Below, piece after piece: positions 17,038 through 25,311 of a stretch of DNA of 64,000 nt; position 1 is the stretch's first letter, and each line of letters begins with the position of its first letter. Where the stretch lies: positions 6,224,613 to 6,288,612 of the forward strand of contig NZ_CP030287.1 in assembly GCF_003287935.1 (NCBI RefSeq), given 5' to 3'. The position numbers were made by a program, and so were the translations under genes. This stretch comes from Streptomyces sp. ICC1. Lineage in GTDB: Bacteria > Actinomycetota > Actinomycetes > Streptomycetales > Streptomycetaceae. The notes beneath the pieces are model-generated. The model saw only the letters and a program-made list of their open reading frames with translations. It did no database searches and had not been told where the DNA came from.

Positions 17038-19101
17038 TCAGGGGCGGGCCGTCCCCAGCTGATCCGCGAGCTCGGCCGGATCCGTCGTGGGGCGGGCGCA
17101 GACGAAGTGCCGGCAGACGTACGCCGTCGAGAGCCCGTCCACGAGGGTCCGCTCGGCGAGCAGCGGGAACTCGCCGCCGCTGCCGTCCGCCGCCTGCGGC
17201 AGACCGGTCGCCACCACCGCCCCGGGAGCCGTACCCAGCAGCGCGGTGCGGTGCAGCGCCTCCCGCGCCCGGTCCTGCGGATGCCCGACGACGGCGACCT
17301 CGCGCGGCCCGTCGACGAGCGCCTCGGCCACCGCCAGCCCGTGCCCGATGAAGCGCGGCGCGCGCGGCCCGAGCGCGTGCACCACGGCCAGCGCCCGCTC
17401 GGCCGCCGTGCGGTGCGGCTCCGAGCCGGTGTGCGCGGCGTACGAGAGCAGCGCGCCGGCGGCGGCGGTCCAGCCGGAGGGGGCGGCGGTGTCGGTCGGG
17501 TCCTGGGGCCGGCGGATCAGCCGCTCCGCGTCGTGCGCGGTGTCGTACAGCGTCCCGTCCTCGGCGGTGAACCGGTCCAGGACCAGGTCCACGAGGAACC
17601 CGGCGAACTCCAGCCAGACCCCTTCGCCGGTGACCGCGGCCAGCGCCAGGAACCCCTCCGCCACGTCCCCGTAGTCCTCCAGCACGCCGGCGTTGGCCCC
17701 GACCTGCCCGTCCCTGCTCGTCCGCGCCAGCCGGGCCCGCCCGGCCGCCGCGTCGAAGTGGACCCGTACGAGGAGGTCCGCGGCCTCGGTGGCCCGCTCG
17801 ACCAGGTCGGGCCGGTCGAAGAAGGCCCCGCACTCGGCGAGGGCGGCGACGGCCAGTCCGTTCCAGGCGGCGACGATCTTGTCGTCGCGCCCGGGCGCGG
17901 GCCGGGCGTCGCGGGCGGCCAGCAGCCGCTCCTTGATGCCCGCGAGCCGCTCCGGGGCGATGTCCGGGCCGTCGGCGGGGAGTTGCAGCACGGACGCCCC
18001 GTGCTCGAAGGTCCCCTCCCCGGTCACCCCGAAGCAGGCGGCGGCGAGCGCCGCCTCCTCCTCGCCGAGCACCTCGCGCAGCTGGGCGGGGGTCCAGGCG
18101 TAGTAGGCCCCTTCCACGTGCTTCCCGGTGGCCGGGTCCTCGCTGTCGGCGTCGAGGGCGGAGGCGAAGCCGCCCTCGGAGGTGCGCAGTTCGCGGACCA
18201 TGAAGTCGGCGGTCTCCAGGGCCACGCGCCGGGCGAGCTCCGATCCGGTCGACCGCCACAGGTGTGCGTACACCCGACAAAGCAGGGCGTTATCGTAGAG
18301 CATCTTTTCGAAATGCGGTGTCACCCACTCCCGGTCCACGGAGTAGCGCGCGAACCCACCCCCGAGCTGGTCGTAGATGCCACCCCGAGCCATGGCTTCA
18401 CACGTGTCGGCGGCCATCTGCAGCGCCCCCTCGGACCCGGTCCGGGCGTGGTGGCGCAGCAGGAACTCCAGCACCATGGACGGCGGGAACTTCGGCGCCC
18501 CGCCGAATCCGCCGTGCACGGAATCGAACTCCCGCGTCAGGCCGAGCAGCGCCTGCGCGAGCTCCTCGGGACCGGGCGTGCCCGCCTTCCCGTAGTCGAG
18601 CTTGCGCCCCGCGAGGTCCCGTACGATCCGCTGCGCGACCTCGGCGACCTCCTCGGGCCGCCCCACCCAGGCGGTCCGCACGCCTTCGAGGACATGCATG
18701 AAGGACGGCATGCCGTGCTTGGGCTCGGGCGGGAAGTAGGTGCCGAAGTAGAAGGGCTCGGCGTCGGGGGTCAGGAACACGGTCATGGGCCACCCGCCCT
18801 GCCCGGTGGCCGCCTGCACGGCCTCCATGTAGACGGCGTCGATGTCGGGGCGCTCCTCGCGGTCCACCTTGACGTTGACGAAGTGCTCGTTCATGTAGAC
18901 GGCCGTCAGCTCATCCTCGAAGGACTCGTTGGCCATGACATGACACCAATGACAGCTCGAGTAACCGACGCTCAGCAGGACGGGCACCCCCCGCTCCCGC
19001 GCCTCCGCGAAGGCCTCCGGGGACCAGGGCCACCAGTCGACGGGGTTGTCGGCGTGCTGGAGCAGGTAGGGGGAGGTCTCGTTCGCGAGGCGGTTCGGCA
19101 T
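17038..19101 (-). CDS. YyaL/SSP411-type thioredoxin-domain protein (DUF255)
   Basis: 687 residues. The ATG preceded by AGGATGG is preferred over a GTG six codons upstream. The N-terminal thioredoxin-like domain (1-~165) has the family opening [21 protein letters not shown] and the redox motif [10 protein letters not shown]. The rest is an (alpha/alpha)6 barrel like N-acylglucosamine 2-epimerases and glycoside hydrolases, with the conserved [17 protein letters not shown] and [12 protein letters not shown] segments. Activity is unproven for the family. It is cytoplasmic and follows the metallopeptidase gene on the same strand with a ~68-nt gap. Confidence 0.9.
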   Translation of the reverse strand: MPNRLANETSPYLLQHADNPVDWWPWSPEAFAEARERGVPVLLSVGYSSCHWCHVMANESFEDELTAVYMNEHFVNVKVDREERPDIDAVYMEAVQAATGQGGWPMTVFLTPDAEPFYFGTYFPPEPKHGMPSFMHVLEGVRTAWVGRPEEVAEVAQRIVRDLAGRKLDYGKAGTPGPEELAQALLGLTREFDSVHGGFGGAPKFPPSMVLEFLLRHHARTGSEGALQMAADTCEAMARGGIYDQLGGGFARYSVDREWVTPHFEKMLYDNALLCRVYAHLWRSTGSELARRVALETADFMVRELRTSEGGFASALDADSEDPATGKHVEGAYYAWTPAQLREVLGEEEAALAAACFGVTGEGTFEHGASVLQLPADGPDIAPERLAGIKERLLAARDARPAPGRDDKIVAAWNGLAVAALAECGAFFDRPDLVERATEAADLLVRVHFDAAAGRARLARTSRDGQVGANAGVLEDYGDVAEGFLALAAVTGEGVWLEFAGFLVDLVLDRFTAEDGTLYDTAHDAERLIRRPQDPTDTAAPSGWTAAAGALLSYAAHTGSEPHRTAAERALAVVHALGPRAPRFIGHGLAVAEALVDGPREVAVVGHPQDRAREALHRTALLGTAPGAVVATGLPQAADGSGGEFPLLAERTLVDGLSTAYVCRHFVCARPTTDPAELADQLGTARP

Positions 19102-19169
19102 GGGGCCATCCTGCCGCACCGGGTCACCGCGCCCGACGACCCCGGCGCCGGTGTCCCGCCCCGGGTCGG

Positions 19170-19910
19170 TCAGTGGCGCAGGAGGGGGGCCAGGGTCTCG
19201 GTCCAGGTGGTGCGGGTGCGGGTCCAGGTGGCGGCGCAGTCGGAGCGGGCCGGGGTGGCGAGGTCCTTGTGCTCGGCGGGGAACGCGCCCTGGACGGCGC
19301 AGCGGTGGGACTCCGCGCGGGCGGCGTCCGGGGCGTGCACGTCCGTGGGATCGGGGGGCTGCTCGGCGGCCCCGGCGTCGTAGGCGCGGGCTGCCGTCAG
19401 GAGGGTGTCGTCGCCCTCGGGGTCGCGGGTCAGCAGCGCGACCTGGGCGAAGCGGTCGGCGGCGTCCTCCTCGGCGCGGTCCCCCTCGTCCGGGAGGTCC
19501 AGCGCGTCGATGAGGGCGTGGCCCGCCTCGTGGTACAGCGTCTCCCGGACGGTCTCGGCGAGGTCCTCGTCACGGCCGAACAGGTCGCGCTGCTCGGTCA
19601 GATCGTCGTAGCAGAGCTCGATGCGGCGGGTCTCGGGGTCGTAGCCGGTGCCCTCGCCGTGGCAGGACCGGGCGACCACGGTGACCCGGTGAGGGAGCTC
19701 GACGTAGTCGTTGAGGTCGTCGACGGTGAGCTCGACGAGGCCCCAGCTGGTCAGGAAGCGGTGGTGGGGCCGGTCGGCCGCCACGGGCTTCTCGTAGCGG
19801 ACCGCGAAACCCTGTTCCGGCAGGGGGGCTTGCGGCCAATCGCAGCAGGTCGCCGCGGAGAGCAGCGCCGCGGCCGCGCACAGTTCCCGAGTCCCCCAGC
19901 GTCTGCCCAC
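19170..19910 (-). CDS. Secreted DUF4344-like zinc metallopeptidase
   Basis: 246 residues. The short N-terminal hydrophobic stretch ([15 protein letters not shown]) looks like a lipoprotein or secretion signal with adjacent Cys residues. The zincin motif is intact in [16 protein letters not shown], followed by an acidic [11 protein letters not shown] helix typical of DUF4344 putative metallopeptidases. Two Cys in ARSCHGEG and IELCYDDL could form a disulfide. The start is a GTG with only a weak SD. The substrate is unknown. It diverges from the NB-ARC gene. Confidence 0.8.
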   Translation of the reverse strand: MGRRWGTRELCAAAALLSAATCCDWPQAPLPEQGFAVRYEKPVAADRPHHRFLTSWGLVELTVDDLNDYVELPHRVTVVARSCHGEGTGYDPETRRIELCYDDLTEQRDLFGRDEDLAETVRETLYHEAGHALIDALDLPDEGDRAEEDAADRFAQVALLTRDPEGDDTLLTAARAYDAGAAEQPPDPTDVHAPDAARAESHRCAVQGAFPAEHKDLATPARSDCAATWTRTRTTWTETLAPLLRH

Positions 19911-19931
19911 CCGACCACCCTATGCGACCGG

Positions 19932-19960
19932 TTGAGCGTCAACTCCCTCTGAACTAGCTC
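19932..19960 (+). promoter_or_regulatory. Candidate promoter of the NB-ARC gene
   Basis: TTGAGC and TAGCTC are 17 nt apart, close to the housekeeping Streptomyces consensus. The -35 lies within a small palindrome GTTGA-GCG-TCAAC (19931-19943), a possible operator in the divergent region shared with the metallopeptidase. Confidence 0.5.
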
Positions 19961-20034
19961 AGATTCCCTCGCGCTCGCGACCGTACCGAAGGACACTTGT
20001 GACACGGTGCCGGAGCTCTCTGAGGGGGATGCCG

Positions 20035-21381
20035 ATGCGGGACAGCCATCGCGGTGAGGCCGAGCGACTGCTGGGACGGGCCGTGGACGAGGAAGCCCGG
20101 CGGGGCGCGGGCGGGGCCGCCGGGACCCCGGAGGCCAAGGCGGCGCTGCTCGCCCGCGGCAAGGAGGCGCTGGACGCGCTCGCGGCGAGCGCCTCCGCCG
20201 AGTACGAGGCGTACGCACGGGCCCTGGACGAGGCCGCGGCGGGGGACGAGTCGCTGGGCGAGGCCTTCCGGCGTGCGAACACCTCGACGGCGCTGCTGGT
20301 GACGGCCGTGGCCGCGGCCGCCGCGGTCGGGGCCGACCTGGCCTTCGGCGTGGCGCTCGGCACGGCGCTGACCGCCGGGGCCGTCACGGGCGTGGCCGGG
20401 GCCACGGCCACCGTCGTCAAGGTGACCGCCCTGCACCTGCCGGCCGCGAACCGGCGCGCCGGTGAGCTGGGCCGCCCGGGCGGCACGGAGCAGCTGAAGC
20501 TGCAGTGGCTGTCGGCCCTGGAGGTGCGCGGGATACGGCCGTTCCTGGAGCAGCAGCGCAAGGTGGCGGCCGCGGCCGCCCGCGCCACCCACTCCTCCCC
20601 CGGCCACACGAACGGGAGCACCGGGGGCGGCTCCGCCGCCCGCCCCACCAACCGCAGCGCCGAGGCCCGCAGGCGGAGCATGCTGGAGCAGTCCTTCGGC
20701 CAGCTCCCCGAGCTCGACGGGGTGTTCGCGGGCCGGCGGGCGGAGCTGGCCCGGATCGCGCAGTGGGTGCAGTCCGCCCGGGCCAGCACCGAGACCCGCC
20801 CGGTGGTCGTGGTGCTGCACGGCGAGCCCGGCGTGGGCCGCACCACGCTGGCGCTGCACGCCGCGCAGGCGCTGCGGGACCAGTTCAAGGGTGCCTGCGT
20901 GGTGGACCTGCGGGGCGGGGCGGCCGAGACTCCGCTGCCGACCCGCGAGGCGCTGCTGCACCTGATGAACCGGCTCGGCGCCCCCCGGGAGCAGCTGCTC
21001 TTCCGGGAGGGCTCCTCGGCGGAGCAGCAGGTGCGCAGGCTCGGCGAGCTGTACCACCAGCACCTGCAGGGCACGCCGGTGACGGTGGTCCTGGACGACG
21101 CCGTCGACGCCGCGCAGGTACGGACGCTCGTGCCCGAGCGCTCCGAGAGCCTGGTCCTGGTCACGGCACGGGAGCCGCTGGACCTGGCCGCGGGCCAGGC
21201 GGCCTGGGTGTACCAGCTGCCGGTGTCGCGGCTCACGGCGGAGGCGGGCGCCGAGGTGGTCCGGGCGTCCGCGGGGCCCTCGGCGGCCGACAGGCCCTCG
21301 GGGCGCCGCGCGGTCCCGAGGGGGGCCAGTACGCGCAGCGCCAGCGGCAGCCCCGCACCCAGCGCGAGCAGCCCCCGCAAG
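20035..21381 (+). pseudogene. NB-ARC (STAND) ATPase gene, broken at a chimeric join
   Basis: The start is the ATG 7 nt after GAGGGGG (20022-20027). Residues ~80-125 form a hydrophobic hairpin (VTAVAAAAAVGADLAFGVAL), so the protein is membrane-attached. The nucleotide domain follows: P-loop GEPGVGRTT (263-271), Walker B region VTVVLDDAVDA and a VLVTAREPL sensor strand. Recognisable protein stops near GAEVVRA (~21265). The GLPLAL motif that should come next is instead on the opposite strand: the reverse complement of ~21270-21381 reads LLALGAGLPLALRVLAPLG. The 3' part is therefore inverted and then lost. The plus frame stays open to 22635 only as antisense of the haem permease. Confidence 0.75.
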
Positions 21382-21416
21382 GTCTCCTCGGGCTCGGAGA
21401 TGTGTCAAAGAGACAG
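21382..21416. other. Nextera transposase-adapter-like sequence (likely chimeric junction)
   Basis: Positions 21398-21416 match the 19-nt Tn5 mosaic end AGATGTGTATAAGAGACAG at 17 of 19 bases (only 21406-21407 differ). The preceding GGGCTCGG and GTCTC match the rest of the Nextera read-2 adapter apart from a small substitution/indel at 21387-21389. It lies exactly between the broken NB-ARC gene and the start of the gene after hmuU. It is most simply an uncleaned library adapter that joined unrelated reads. Confidence 0.8.
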
Positions 21417-21448
21417 TTCCTGCGGAATGCGGCGAACAGGACGCTCAC
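21417..21448 (-). pseudogene. Start of the gene after hmuU (expected hmuV), cut by the join
   Basis: A GTG overlapping the hmuU stop opens MSVLFAAFRRN and then runs straight into the adapter-like sequence. In haem importers the permease gene is followed by the ATPase gene hmuV, so this is probably its first codons or those of another operon gene. Too short to identify. Confidence 0.35.
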
Positions 21449-22608
21449 GCCCAGCCTCCTTGCTTGCGGCGGGTGCGGCGCAGCAGCCAGAAGAAGAACG
21501 GGCTGCCGAGCAGGGCGGTCAGCACGCCGAGCGGCAGCTCGGCGGGCTGGGCGAGGGTCCGCGCGGCCAGGTCTGCGGCGACGAGCACCACGGCCCCGGC
21601 GAGCGCGCTGCCCGGGACCAGGAATCGGTGGCCGGGGCCGTTGGCCATGCGCAGCAGGTGCGGGACGAGGAGCCCGACGAAGGTGATGATGCCGGCCACG
21701 GCGACCGCGGCCGCCGTCAGCAGCGCGACGACCAGGATCAGCGCGAGCCGCAGCCGCTCCACGTCGACGCCGAGGTGGCGGGCCGGCCGCTCACCGAGCG
21801 AGAGCAGGTCCAGCTTGCCCGCGTAGAAGGGGGCGACCAGCAGGCCGGCGAGGGCGCAGGGCAGGACGGCGAGGACCTTGGGCCAGGTGGCCTGGGCGAG
21901 GGAGCCGAGCTGCCAGAAGGTGATCTGGTTGACCTGGCCGCTGTCCGCGAAAAAGATGAACAGGCCGATCAGGGCGCCCGCGAAGGCGTTGACGGCGATG
22001 CCGGTGAGGATGAGGGTGACGACCTCCGTCTTGCCGCCGTTGCGGGAGAGCAGGTAGACGGCGCCGACGGTGATGAGCCCTGCGACGAACGCGCAGGCGG
22101 TGACGGTCCAGTTGCCGAAGAAGCTCAGGCCCAGCCCGATCGCGGCGACCGCGCCGACGGCGGCGCCCGCCGAGATCCCGATGACCCCGGGCTCGGCGAG
22201 GGGGTTGCCGAACACCCCCTGCATCAGTGCTCCGGCGCAGCCCAGGCTGGCCCCGACGAGCAGGGCGAGCACCACGCGGGGCAGCCGTACGTTCCACAAC
22301 ACGCTCTCGCCGACCCGGTCGAGGGCGGCGCCCCCGAGCCCGAGGCGGTGCTGCACCGAGCCGAGCACGTCGCCGAGCGGGATCTCGTAGGCCCCGACCC
22401 CGGCGGAGACGAGCGCGAGCAACAGGAGGACGCCGGCGAGGGCGGCGCTGAGCAGCATCGAGCGGGCCGGGCGGAAGCCGGCGCGGCCGGCGGCCGCCGG
22501 GGTGCCCGCCGAGCTGCCCGCCGGGGTCCCGGCCGCCGCGTCGTCCTGCGTGCCGGGGGCCGCGCCGTGCGGCGCGGCCCCCGGCACCTTGTCGTGGGAA
22601 ATCGTCAC
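21445..22608 (-). CDS. hmuU: Haem ABC transporter permease (FecCD family)
   Basis: 387 residues. After an Ala/Gly/Pro-rich cytoplasmic head (~45 residues) come about ten membrane helices of the FecCD/BtuC family, with LPRVVLALLVGASLGCAGALMQ-type and NPLAEPGVIGISAGAA signatures and the late FVGLLVPHLLR segment that contacts the ATPase. It imports haem delivered by HmuT. The GTG start lies one nt after the hmuT stop. The next gene, expected to encode the ATPase, is cut after ~11 codons, so the importer is incomplete in this sequence. Confidence 0.92.
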   Translation of the reverse strand: MTISHDKVPGAAPHGAAPGTQDDAAAGTPAGSSAGTPAAAGRAGFRPARSMLLSAALAGVLLLLALVSAGVGAYEIPLGDVLGSVQHRLGLGGAALDRVGESVLWNVRLPRVVLALLVGASLGCAGALMQGVFGNPLAEPGVIGISAGAAVGAVAAIGLGLSFFGNWTVTACAFVAGLITVGAVYLLSRNGGKTEVVTLILTGIAVNAFAGALIGLFIFFADSGQVNQITFWQLGSLAQATWPKVLAVLPCALAGLLVAPFYAGKLDLLSLGERPARHLGVDVERLRLALILVVALLTAAAVAVAGIITFVGLLVPHLLRMANGPGHRFLVPGSALAGAVVLVAADLAARTLAQPAELPLGVLTALLGSPFFFWLLRRTRRKQGGWA

Positions 22609-22609
22609 G

Positions 22610-23623
22610 TCATACCTTGCCGTAGAGCTGTGTGATCAGAGAGGTCAGGGCCTGGTCGGTGCGCGGACCGTAGTTCAGCAGCACCCCGTCGTCGACGGTG
22701 ATCACCCGCCGGTCCATCCCGGCGGGGGTCTGCGCGATGCCCGGGATCTTCACCAGGCCGTCCATGCCGCCGACCGACTCCAGGCCCTTGGACATGACCA
22801 GGATCGCGTCGGGCGCGGCGGCCGCCAGGGCCTCGCTCGTGATCGGGGTGAAGTCCTTGCCGAGCCCGGACTCCGTGCCGGTGTCCACCGCGCCGGCCGC
22901 GTCCAGCAGGGAGCCGGCGCCGGAGTCGGAGCCGCCCATCAGGTACACGGAGGCGGTGCCGCGCAGGTAGAGGAAGGCCACGCGCGGCTTCTTCCCCGAG
23001 GCGGGCAGGCCCTTGCGGGCGGTGGCGATGCGCTCGGCGGTGCGCTGGTTCAGCTGCGTCCCGGCCTCCTTGACGCCGAGCGCGGCGGCGACCGCGTCGG
23101 TGCGCTTCGCCACGTCGTCCAGGGACTTGGCCGGGGCCACCACGAGCAGCGGGATGCCGGCGTCGCGGATCTGCTGGATCGCCTCGGCGGGGCCGGAGGT
23201 GGTCTCGGCCAGCACCAGCGTCGGGCGCAGCGACAGCACGCTCTCGGCGGAGACGTCGTGGCCCCGCGTCACCACGGGGAGGTCCGCCGCCTGTTCGAAG
23301 GTGGCGGTGATGTCCCGGGCGACGACCTTGGGGCCGAGCCCGAGGGTGTACACGATCTCGTTCAGGCTGCCGGTCAGCGGCACCACCCGGTCCGCCGAGG
23401 CGACGGTGACCCGGGCGCCGTCCGCGGAGGCCACGGTCGCGGGAAGCACCGGTACGGGCGCCTGGGCGAGCGGCTCCACCCGGTCCGGGACGGCGGGGGC
23501 GCCGGCTCCGGGGGCGGAGGGGGTGGCCGTACCCCCGCAGGCCGCCACGCCGAACGCCAGGACCAGTGAGGTCACGGCAAGGGCGAGGCGGGGCATGCGG
23601 GTTGACGCGGCGGGCGTAGGCAC
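22610..23623 (-). CDS. hmuT: Haem-binding lipoprotein of the ABC importer
   Basis: 337 residues. The GTG start has AGGACGG 7 nt upstream. The signal peptide ends FGVAAC with Cys29. The mature part is a cluster A-III (BtuF/HmuT) binding protein: two lobes joined by a long helix, with LTGSLNEIVYTLGLGPKVVARD at its entry (quoted in two parts by family: LTGSLNEIVY and LGLGPKVVARD) and GGMDGLVKIPGIAQTPAG near the end. It captures haem outside the membrane, probably handed over by the HtaA proteins encoded divergently. An iron box lies in the shared 155-nt promoter region. Confidence 0.92.
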   Translation of the reverse strand: MPTPAASTRMPRLALAVTSLVLAFGVAACGGTATPSAPGAGAPAVPDRVEPLAQAPVPVLPATVASADGARVTVASADRVVPLTGSLNEIVYTLGLGPKVVARDITATFEQAADLPVVTRGHDVSAESVLSLRPTLVLAETTSGPAEAIQQIRDAGIPLLVVAPAKSLDDVAKRTDAVAAALGVKEAGTQLNQRTAERIATARKGLPASGKKPRVAFLYLRGTASVYLMGGSDSGAGSLLDAAGAVDTGTESGLGKDFTPITSEALAAAAPDAILVMSKGLESVGGMDGLVKIPGIAQTPAGMDRRVITVDDGVLLNYGPRTDQALTSLITQLYGKV

Positions 23624-23733
23624 GAAGGCACCGTCCTGATCGTCCGACTGGAAGCGGGATTGGCTGGAAAAGCATCCCGGTTCACCGTTCAAGTTCCGGG
23701 TGCCCGGGGGTTTCCCGCCCGGCCGGATGTAGC

Positions 23734-23750
23734 TTAGGTTAGCCTAACCT
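23734..23750. promoter_or_regulatory. Iron box (DmdR/DtxR-type) between hmuT and htaA
   Basis: TTAGGTTAGCCTAACCT is nearly identical to the 19-bp DtxR/IdeR/DmdR1 consensus palindrome. It lies 29 nt before the HtaA start and 111 nt before hmuT, so Fe2+-loaded repressor could silence both divergent units. Confidence 0.9.
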
Positions 23751-23778
23751 CGTCTGCTAGACCCTGGAGGGGACATTC

Positions 23779-25230
23779 ATGTCCGCAAGACCCGCCCGTG
23801 CTTCCGCCGTCGCCCTGCTGGCGACCCTGGCGGCCCTGCTGGGAGCCCTGCTCCCGGCGACCGCCGCCCAGGCCGCGGACCGCACCGTGGAGGGCGGCCG
23901 ACTTGACTGGGGCATCAAATCCTCCTTCCAGAGCTATGTCACCGGGCCGGTGGCCAAGGGCGGGTTCAAGCTGAAGAGCGGCGCCGCCACCGTCGGCGGC
24001 AGCCTGTTCCGCTTCCACTCGGCGAACGGCTCCTACGACCCGGACGCGGGCTCGCTGCAGGCCTCCTTCAGCGGCGGCGTCACCTTCCAGGGCCACCAGA
24101 AGCCTGACGGCACGTACGAGCTGGAACTCAGCGTCAGCCGCCCCACCGTCAAGATCAGCGGCGGCAGCGGCACCCTCTACGCGGACGTCTCCAGCAAGGC
24201 CAAGGAGGGCGGAGCGGTCACCACCGCCTCCCAGGTCCCCTTCGCCAAGCTGGGCCTGGGCGCGGTGAACATGAAGGGCGGCGGCACCCCGATCGCCCTC
24301 ACCAACATCCCGGCCACCCTCACCGACCAGGGCGCCAAGGCCTTCGCCGGCTACTACACGGCCGGCGCCCAGCTCGACCCGATCTCGCTCTCCGTGGACG
24401 TCAAGGCCGCCCCCGCGGCCGAGCAGCCCGCGCAGACCCCGAGCGCCCCGGCCGAGACCCCGGAGGCCTCGCAGGCCCCGCAGGCCGCGGGCGCGTTCAC
24501 CGACGCCGCCGTGGACTGGGGCGTACGGCGCACCTTCCGTGAGTACGTCTCCGGTTCCATCGGCCAGGGCAAGTGGGAGCTCGCCGAAGGCGCGCAGGAC
24601 GGCGGCGCGCTGTTCCGCTTCCCGCAGGGCAAGGGCGTGTACGACGGCGGGAAGGGCACCCTCGACGCCGCCTTCGCCGGCTCCGTCCACTTCACCGGCG
24701 CCCACCTCGACCTGAAGCTCACCAAGTTCACCGCCAAGGTGGAGAACGGCAAGGGCGTCCTCTCCGCCGACGTCACCAGCGGTGCCGACACCAAGCCCGC
24801 GGTCCCGCTCGTCGAGTTCGACGCCAAGGGCCTCAAGACCGAGGGCGGCCTCGCCACCCTCACCGAAGCCCCGGCCACCCTCACCGAGGGCGGCGCCCAG
24901 GCCTTCAACTCGATGTACAAAGCGGGCACCGAGATGGACCCCGTCTCGCTCGCCGTCGTCCTCGACGGCGCCGCGAAGCTCCCCGCGCTGCCGAACCTCG
25001 GCTCCACCGCCTCGCCCCCGGCCCCCGCGGAGCCGGCCCCGGCCGCCGCCACGAAGGCCGAGGACACCTCGAACACCGGCCTGTACGCCGCCCTCGCGGT
25101 GGCCGTCCTGGTCCTCGCCGGCGGAGCTGCCTTCCTGGTGGTCCGCAAGCGCCGTACCGACGCGGCCGCCGCCGCGGCCGCCGGAGCGGACGGGGCCGCG
25201 GACGCCGCCGATCCCGCGCGGCGGGACTGA
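23779..25230 (+). CDS. Cell-surface haem-binding protein with two HtaA domains
   Basis: 483 residues. A signal peptide (~1-33, cleaved after AAQA) is followed by two HtaA domains (~37-205 and ~245-400), each starting with a DWG(I/V)(K/R)-type strand (LDWGIKSSFQSYV and VDWGVRRTFREYV) that carries the haem-ligand Tyr in characterised HtaA proteins. The C-terminus has one membrane helix and a basic tail (VVRKRRTD), without a clear LAXTG motif, so it is membrane-anchored. HtaA proteins take haem from haemoproteins and pass it to HmuT. The message probably includes the second HtaA gene 81 nt downstream. Confidence 0.92.
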   Translation: MSARPARASAVALLATLAALLGALLPATAAQAADRTVEGGRLDWGIKSSFQSYVTGPVAKGGFKLKSGAATVGGSLFRFHSANGSYDPDAGSLQASFSGGVTFQGHQKPDGTYELELSVSRPTVKISGGSGTLYADVSSKAKEGGAVTTASQVPFAKLGLGAVNMKGGGTPIALTNIPATLTDQGAKAFAGYYTAGAQLDPISLSVDVKAAPAAEQPAQTPSAPAETPEASQAPQAAGAFTDAAVDWGVRRTFREYVSGSIGQGKWELAEGAQDGGALFRFPQGKGVYDGGKGTLDAAFAGSVHFTGAHLDLKLTKFTAKVENGKGVLSADVTSGADTKPAVPLVEFDAKGLKTEGGLATLTEAPATLTEGGAQAFNSMYKAGTEMDPVSLAVVLDGAAKLPALPNLGSTASPPAPAEPAPAAATKAEDTSNTGLYAALAVAVLVLAGGAAFLVVRKRRTDAAAAAAAGADGAADAADPARRD

Positions 25231-25311
25231 CCGCCGGCTCCCGCCCCACGCGGCTCCTTCTTCCGCCCCCCTTTCCTTCTCTTTCCCGTCCCGTTTCAGG
25301 AGACCCCAGCC

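Noticed and set aside
21382..21416. A genuine Tn5/IS50 insertion end
   Set aside because: There is no transposase, no second end and no 9-bp target duplication; the match extends into the synthetic Nextera adapter, beyond the mosaic end.
20035..22635. One huge NB-ARC fusion protein of ~870 residues
   Set aside because: After ~21265 the frame is only the reverse of an inverted fragment, the adapter and hmuU; no protein likeness continues.
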